From positions 24,937,501 through 25,001,500 of the forward strand of contig NC_065577.1 in the NCBI RefSeq assembly GCF_937616625.2: a stretch of 64,000 bases of DNA. The letters are read 5' to 3'. The translations under genes were made by a program, and so were the position numbers. Under the pieces are notes generated by a model. That model searched no databases. It was not told where the DNA came from and was given only the letters and a program-made list of their open reading frames with translations. The first letter of the stretch is position 1, and the number at the start of each line of letters is the position of its first letter. This DNA is from Mercurialis annua (lineage: Eukaryota > Streptophyta > Magnoliopsida > Malpighiales > Euphorbiaceae). Positions 57,048 through 64,000 of this stretch are shown here, one piece after another.

Positions 57048-57530
57048 TCAAGTCAGGTATTTTTTGTAGGGGAAAGAAGAGAGAAAAGAAAGAGTAATAT
57101 TGAGTGAGTAGAAAAAAGTACCTTAGGGTTTCCCCATAATGTGACTTATATAGACCATCTCTGATGGTCCTTTTCCCCTGTTAAGTAAGTCTCGTGTTAT
57201 ATCTCGGTATTTGTATCTCAGAATCTAGGTGTTACCATGTTAAGTAGGTCCCGTGTTATATCTCGGTATTTGTATTTCGGAATCTAGGTGAGAACGCCGT
57301 AGAGTGAGTCATGTTATCATCGCGGTGATGTTAGGTACGGTTTATTCATAACTTGATCTTTGTATTTCGGAATTTCGGATCTTTGTAGGATATATGTGTT
57401 GGTATCTCATCTAATGGTATCTCGGTTATCAATCTGGCATAGCTAAGAGCTCGATTTGCTGGACTTAGTGTCCTCACATTTTGTCGAGGTTGCTTCGCCC
57501 CTATGATCGTGCATTATCCATATGTTATCA
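57048..57530 (-). repeat. Outer-element 5' LTR, fragment 2 (right of the Tekay insertion)
   Basis: It matches 33142-33627 of the left LTR at roughly 91-92% by eye. It includes the minus-strand TATA-like box (57146-57152), the 59-bp internal duplication and the terminal ATTATCCATATGTTATCA. It ends at the satellite with GTTAC. Confidence 0.9.
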
Positions 57531-60500
57531 GTTACGAAACAAATCCAAACGTTTCACCTTTTTAGCAATTTAAGCCAAACGTTTCCCCATTTTAGCGATT
57601 GAAGCCAAACATTTATAATGTAAAGAAACCAATCCAAACGTTTCCCCATTTTAGCAATTTAAGACAAACGTTTGGAAACGTTACGAAACAAATCCAAACG
57701 TTTTATCTTTTTAGCGATTTAAGCCAAACGTTTATAAACGTTACGAAACAAAACCAAACGCTTAAAACGTTACGAAACAAATCCAAACGTTTCACATTTT
57801 TATCGATTTAAGCCAAACGTTTATAAACGTTACGAAACAAAATCAAAAGTTTAAAATGTTACAAATCAAATCCAAACGTTTCACATTTTTAGCAATTTAA
57901 GCCAAACGTTTATAAATGTTTCAAAACAATCCAAACATTTCACCTTTTTAGCAATTTAAGCCAAACTTTACAAACGTTACGAAACAAAGCCAAACGTTTC
58001 CCCATTTTAGCGATTTAAGCCAAACGTTTAAAACGTTACGAAACAAATCCAAACGTGTCACCTTTTTAGCTATTTTAGCCAAATGTTTACAAACGTTACG
58101 AAACAAATCAAAACGTGTCACTTTTTTAGAGATTTAAGCCAAACGTTTACAAACGTTACGAAAAAATCTAAACGTCTCACCTTTTTAGCAATTTAAGCCA
58201 AGCGTTTACAAACATTACGAAGCAAATCCAAACGTTTCACCTTTTTAGCAATTTAAGCCAAACGTTTATAATCGTAACGAAACAAATCCAAACGTTTCAC
58301 ATTTTTAGTGATTGAAGCCAAATTTTTACCAACGTTACGAAACAAATTCAAACGTTTCCCCTTTTAAGCGATTAAGCCAAACGTTTATAAACGTAACGAA
58401 ACAAAACAAAACGTTTCACCTTTTTAGCGATTTAAGCCAGACGTTTACAAACGTTATGAAACAAAACCAAATGTTTAAAACATTACGAAACAAATCCAAG
58501 CGTTTCACCTTTTTATCAATTTAAGACAAACGTTTATAAACGTTACGAAATAAATCCAAATGTTTCAACTTTTAAGCGATTTAAGCCAAACTTATACAAA
58601 CATTACGAAACAAATCCAAACGTTTCACCTTTTTAGCGATTTAAGCAAAACGTTTACAAAGATTATGAAACAAACCACACGTTTCACCTTTTCAGCGATT
58701 TAAGCCAAACGTTTACAAACGTAACGAAAAAAATCCAAACTTAACGAAACAAGACCAAACGTTTACAAACTTTACAAAACAAATCTAAACATTTCACCTT
58801 TATTGCGATTGAAGGCAACTGGTACAAACGTTACGAAACAAATCCAACGTTTCACTGTTTTAGCGATTTAAGCCAAACATTTGTAAGCGTTACGAAACAA
58901 ATCCAAACGTTTCAACTTTTTAGCGATTTAAGCCAAACTTTTAAAATGTTACGAAACAAATCCAAACGTTTCTCCTTTTTAGCGAGCCAAACGTTTACAA
59001 ACGTTACTAAAAACATCCAAGCAAAACGTTTACAAACGTTACACCTTTTTAGCGATTTAAGCCAAACATTTACAAACGTTACGCAAAAAAAAAACGTTTC
59101 ACATTTTTAACGATTTAAGCCGAATGTTTACAAACAATATGAAGCAAAACTAAACGTTTCACCTTTTTAGAGATTTAAGCCAAACGTGTAAACTTTAAGA
59201 AACCAATCCAAATGTTTCCCCATTTTTGCGATTTAAGCCAAACGTTTTGCTTTGTTTCGCTACGAAACAAATCCAAACGTTTCACCTTTTTAGCGATGCA
59301 ATCCAGACGTTTACAAACGTTACGAAACAAAACCAAACGGTTCACCTTTTTAGCGATTTAAGCCGAACGTTTACGAACGTTCCGAAACAAAACCAAACGT
59401 TTCACCGTATTAGCGATTTAAGCCATACGTTTACAAACGTTAAGAAACAAATCCAAACGTTTAACCCTTTTAGTTATAGAAGCCAAACATTACGAAACAA
59501 ATCCAAACGTTTCGAAACAAATCCAAACGTTAAAAACATTACGAAACAAATCCAAACGTTTCCCCTTTTTAGCGATTTAAGCCAAACGTTTATAAACGTT
59601 ATAAAATAAATACAAGCGTTTCACCTTTTTAGCAATTTAAGTGAAACGTTTACAAACGTTACGGAACAAAACCAAATGTTTCACATTTTTAGCGAGTTAA
59701 ACCAAACGTTTAAAACGTTACGAAACAAATCCAAGCGTTTCACCTTTTCAGCGATTGAAGCCAAACGTTTACAAAAGATACGAAACAAATCAAAACATTT
59801 CCCCCTTTTAGCGATTTAAGCAAACGTTTACAAATGTTACGAAACAAAACCAAATGTTTCATCTTTTTAGCGATTTAAGCCAAACGTTGCGAAACAAAAC
59901 CAAACGTTTAAAACGTTAAGAAACAAATCAAAACGTTTCCCATTTTTAGCGATTTAAGCCAAACTATTACAAACGTTAAGAAACAAAACCAATCGTTTCA
60001 CCTTTTTAGCGATTTAAGCCAAACGTTAACATACGTTAGGAAATAAAGTTAAACGCTTAAAACGTTACGAAACAAATACAAGTGTTTCACCTTTTTAGCA
60101 ATTTAAGCTAAATGTTTACAAACGCTACGAAACAAATCCAAATGTTTCACCTTTTTAGCGATTTAAGCCAAACGTTTACAAAGGTTATGAAACAAAACCA
60201 AACGTTTCCCCTATTTAGCGATTTAAGCCAAACGTTAACAAACGTTACGAAACAAATCCAAACGTTACGAAACAAAACCAAACGTTTACAAACTTTACGA
60301 AACAAATCCAAACGTTCACCTTTTTAGCGATCGAAACCGAATGTTTACAAACGTTATGAAACAAATCCAAACGTTTAACCTTTTTAGCGAATTAACCCAA
60401 ACGTTCGTAAACGTTACAAAACAAATCCAAACGTTTCACCTTATTAGCGATTTCAGCCAAACGTTTACAAACACGAAACAAATCCAAGCCAAACATTTAC

Positions 60501-61179
60501 AAACGTTACAAAACAAATCCAAACGTTATATCTTTTTAGCAATTTAAGCCAAACGTTTACAAATGTTACGGAATAAAAACAAACGTTTTCCAATTTTAGT
60601 GATTTAAACCGAACGTTTACAAACGTTACGAAACAAAACCAAACTTTCACGTTTTTAGCGATTTAAACAAAACGTTTAAAACGTTACGAAACTAAACCAA
60701 ACGTTTCACCTTTTAAGCGATTTGAACCAAACGTCTAATACGTTACGAAAAAAATCTAAATGTTTCACCTTTTTAGCGATTTTAGCCAAACGTTTACGAA
60801 CGTTACGAAACAAATCTAAGCCAAACATTTACAATCGTTACGAAACATATCCAAACGTTAAATCGTTTTAGCGATTTAAGCCAAATGTTTACAAATGTTA
60901 CGGAACAAAAACAAACGTTTCACATTTTTAGCGATTTAAGCCGAACGTTTACAAATGTTACGAAACAAAACCAAACGTTTCACCTTTTTAGCGATTTAAA
61001 CCAAACGTTTAAAATGTTACAAAACAAATCCCAATGTTAACATTTACAAACGCTAAGAAACAAATCAAAACGTTTCACCTTTTTAGCAGTTTAAGCCAAA
61101 CGGTATAAAAACGTTACGAAACAAATTCAAACGTGTCACCTTTTTAGCAGTTTAAGCCAAACATTTACAAACGTTACAC
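57531..61179 (-). repeat. 60-bp satellite right of the retroelement cluster
   Basis: These are reverse-oriented monomers continuing the block interrupted at 33043; the first bases, GTTACGAAACAAATCC, complete a broken monomer. Monomers are divergent, with many truncated units, for example near 58990, 59500 and 60480. A small fold-back (TTTGTTTCGCTACGAAACAAA) lies at about 59250-59270. No gene is seen. Confidence 0.92.
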
Positions 61180-61720
61180 AAAAAATGTGAAACGTTTTGA
61201 TTTGTTTCATAATGTTTTAAACGTTTGGATTTGTTTCGTAACGTTTATAAACGTTTGGCTTAAATTGGTAAAAAGGGGAAACGTTTGGATTTGTTTCGTA
61301 ATGTTTTTATCTATTTGAGCCAAACATTTACAAACGTAACGAAACAAAACCAAACGTTAAAAACGTTACAAAAAAAAATCCAAACGTTTCACATTTTTAG
61401 CGTAACGTTTGTAAACGTTTGACTTAAATTGCTAAAAGGATGACACGTTTGGATTTGTTTCGTAACCTTTGTAAACGTTTGGCTTAAATCGCTAAAAATG
61501 GGAAACGTTTGGATTTATTTTGTAACGTTTGTAAACGTTTGGCTTAAATTACTAAAAAGGTGAAACGCTTGGATTTGTTTCATATCATTTGTAAACGTTT
61601 GGATTTGTTCTGTAAATTTTGTAAACCTTCGGCTTAAATCGCTAAAAAGGTGAAACGTTTGGATTTTTTTCGTAACATTTTTAATAACTAGTAAATTATG
61701 ATTAGTTTATGTGTAATACG
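61180..61720. repeat. Satellite block with rapid orientation switches and AT-rich filler
   Basis: Within about 540 bp the monomers run forward (61180-61303), reverse (61304-61401) and forward again (61402-61680). About 38 bp of non-satellite AT-rich sequence follow (61681-61718). The joints are direct fusions of partial monomers. This resembles the scrambled stretch at 31177-31470. No gene is seen. Confidence 0.8.
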
Positions 61721-62690
61721 TTACGAAACAAATCCAAACATTTACCCATTTTAGCGATTTAAGCCAAAATTTTACAAACGTTACGAAACAAATCCAAGCG
61801 TTTCACCTTTTTGGCAATTTAAGTCAAACGTTTACAAACGTTGCGAAACAAAACCAAATGTTTCCCCTTTTTAGCAATTTATGTCAAAAGTTTACAAACA
61901 TTATGAAACAAATCCAAACGTTTCACCTTTTTAGCGATTTAAGCCAAACGTTTACAAACGTTACGAAACAAAACCAAATGTTTAAAACGTTACGAAGCAA
62001 ATCCAAACGTTTGGTTATTAGCGATTTAAGCTGAACGTTTATAAACATTACGAAACAAAACCAAAAGTTTAAAACGTTACGAAACAAATCCAAACGTTTC
62101 ACCTCTTTAGCAATTTAAGCCAAACGTTTAAAATGTTAAGCAACAAATCCATAAGTTTAAAATGTTACGAAACAAATTTACAAAACAAATCCAAACCTGT
62201 CACCTTTTTAGCGATTTAAGCAAAACGTATACAAACGTTACAAAACAAAGTCAAACGTTTACAAACGTTATGAAACAAATCCAAATGTTTCACCTTTTTA
62301 GCAATGAAAGCCAAACGTTTACAAAGGTTATGAAACAAAACTAAACATTTCCTCATTTTAGCGATTTAAGGTGAAACGTTTACAAACATTACGAAACAAT
62401 GCCAAACGTTTACAAACGTTGCGAAGCAAATTCAAGCGTTTCACCTTTTTAGCAATTTAAGCCAAAGGATTACAAACGTTACAAAACAAATCCAAGCGTT
62501 TCACAGTTTAAGTAATTTAACCCAAACGTTTACAAACGTTACCAAACAAAACCAAACATTTCAACTTTTTAGCGATTTAAGCCAAAAGTTTACAAACATT
62601 ATGAAATAAATCCAAACATTTCACCTTTTTAGCGATTTAAACCGAAAATTTACAAACCATACGAAACAAATCGAAACGTTGCACCTTTTT
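61717..62690 (-). repeat. 60-bp satellite, inverted block
   Basis: Reverse monomers run from ACGTTACGAAAC at about 61717 to a direct fusion CACCTTTTTAAAACGTTTGG at about 62682-62701, where forward monomers begin. No gene is seen. Confidence 0.9.
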
Positions 62691-64000
62691 AAAACGTTTG
62701 GCTTAAATCGCTAAAAAGGCAAAACGTTTGGATTTGTTTCGTAAATTTGCTTCGTAACATTTTAAACGTTAGGATTGGTCTCGTAACGTTTTTAATGTTT
62801 GGCTTAAATTGCTTAACGTTTTAAATGTTTGGCTTAAATCGCTTAAAGTTTATAAACATTCGGCTTAAATCGCTAAAAATGCGAAACGTTTAGATTTGTT
62901 TCGTAAATTTGTTTCGTAACATTTTGAACGTTTGGATTTGTTTCTTGACGTTTTAAACGTTTGGCTTAAATCTCTAAAAAGGTGAAATGCTTGGATTTGT
63001 TTTGTAATGTTAATAAACGTTCGGCTTAAACATTTGGCTTAAATTGCTAAAAATGTGAAACGTTCAGATTTGTTTCGTAACGTTTTAAACGTTTGGTTTT
63101 GTTTCGTAACGTTTATAAACGTTTGGCTTAAATCGCTAAAAATGTAAAACGTTTGGATTTGTTTCGTAACGTTTTAAACGTTTGGTTCTGTTTCATAATG
63201 TTTATAAACGTTTGACTTAAATCGCTAAAAAGGTGAAACGTTTGTATTTGTTCCGTAATGTTTGTAAACGTTTGGCTTATATCGCTAAAAAGGTGAAACG
63301 TTTGGTTTTGTTTCATAACCTTTATAAACGCTTGGCTTAAATCGCTAAAAATGTGAAACATTTGTTTTTGTTCCGTAACGTTTGCAAAACGTTTGGCTTA
63401 AATCGCTAAAAATATGAAACGTTTGGATTTGTTTTGTATCGTTTTAAATACTTGGTGTTGTTTTGTAACGTTTGTAAACGTTTGGATTTGTTTCTTAAGG
63501 TTTGTAAACGTTTGGTTTAAATCGCTAAAAAGGCGAAACGTTTGGTTTTATTTCGTAAAGTTTGTAAACGATTGGCTAAAATTGCTTAACGGTGAAACGT
63601 TTGATTTTAATTTGTAACATTTGTAAACGTTTGGCTTAAATTACAAAAAATATGAAACATGTGGATTTATTTCGTAACGTTTGTAAACGTTTGGCTTAAA
63701 TCGCTAAAAAGATGAAACGTTTGGTTTTGTTTGGTAACGTTTGTAAACCTATGGCTTAAATCGCTAAAAAGTTTTGATTTGTTTCTTAACCTTTGTAAAT
63801 GTTTGGCTTAAATCGCTAAAAAGGTGTAACGCTTGGATTTGTTTCGTAACATTTGTAAACATTTGGTTTAAATCGCTAAAAAGGTGAAATGTTTGGATTT
63901 GTTTCGTAACGTTTGTAAACGTTTGACTTCAATCGCTAAAAAGGTGAAACGTTTGGATTTGTTTTGTAACGTTTGTAAACGTTTGACTTAATTGCTAAAA
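62691..64000 (+). repeat. 60-bp satellite, plus-orientation block to the window end
   Basis: Forward monomers continue to the last base, so the array extends beyond the window. The first 350 bp contain several fused or shortened monomers; later ones are regular. No gene is seen. Confidence 0.92.

Larger units (their letters stand above)
33044..57530 (-). mobile_element. Outer LTR retrotransposon, coding-poor (LARD-like), carrying two nested insertions
   Basis: The element has TG...CA termini, homologous LTRs at both ends and an (A/G)TTAC target duplication. On the minus strand the order is 5' LTR (right side, split by the Tekay insertion), PBS-like TGGCGCCGTCTATGGG abutting it (45694-45711), interior, purine-rich AGGGGGAGGACTAG abutting the 3' LTR (33628-33641), then the 3' LTR. 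A TATATAAG motif in each LTR reads on the minus strand too. Without the two younger insertions the element is about 6.5 kb, with an interior of about 5.3 kb. I find no gag, protease, RT or integrase motif in the interior, so it is probably non-autonomous. The LTRs differ by roughly 8-9%, counted by eye, so it is fairly old. Confidence 0.82.

Noticed and set aside
1..64000. Identity of the satellite as centromeric
   Set aside because: Array length and higher-order structure would fit, but there is no CRM-type centromeric retroelement here, and monomer length and sequence alone do not decide it. CENH3 ChIP or FISH would be needed.

Overview
This window is plant heterochromatin with no recognisable host gene. 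About 39.5 kb of it is one AT-rich tandem satellite with a 60-bp monomer. The rest is a single nested cluster of LTR retrotransposons inserted into that satellite. A plant source is inferred from the chromodomain-bearing Ty3/gypsy element of Tekay (Del) type, an Athila-like non-autonomous LTR element with a TGGCGCC primer-binding site, and the satellite-plus-nested-LTR layout. The species cannot be told from the sequence.

Layout: (1) 1-33043 is satellite. Positions 1-12216 are three near-identical copies of a 4072-bp higher-order repeat (about 68 monomers). A degenerate fourth copy runs to about 15.2 kb, followed by monomeric array. Monomers point one way up to about 23.7 kb, then orientation flips repeatedly (near 23.7, 27.0, 29.3, 29.8, 31.2, 31.3 and 31.5 kb). 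(2) 33044-57530 is an old, coding-poor LTR element on the minus strand. Its left LTR is 33044-33627; its right LTR is split (45714-45761 plus 57048-57530). Its PPT and PBS lie at the expected inner edges, and the target duplication is (A/G)TTAC in satellite sequence. (3) 36352-43086 is a second LTR element on the plus strand, inserted in the interior of the first. It is an Athila-like LARD-type derivative with 1.6-kb LTRs, a broken gag-like ORF and no pol. (4) 45762-57042 is a young Tekay-type element inserted in the right LTR of the outer element, with a perfect GACGC duplication. Its gag-pol is nearly complete but has one frameshift in integrase, and its 5' LTR/PBS junction has been lost. 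(5) 57531-64000 is satellite again, first in the same orientation as just left of the insertion, then with more flips.

Order of events, inferred from nesting and a by-eye LTR comparison: the satellite array formed first. The outer element came next (LTRs roughly 8-9% apart), then the LARD (also several percent apart), then the Tekay element (about 9 substitutions in 2.9 kb, about 0.3%). The 4-kb higher-order amplification is also recent, because its copies are almost identical.

Nothing here looks like a functioning multi-gene system. The most notable signals are the large higher-order repeat, the orientation switches of a satellite whose core is the palindrome AAACGTTT, and three different palindrome- or hairpin-rich modules in the retroelements.
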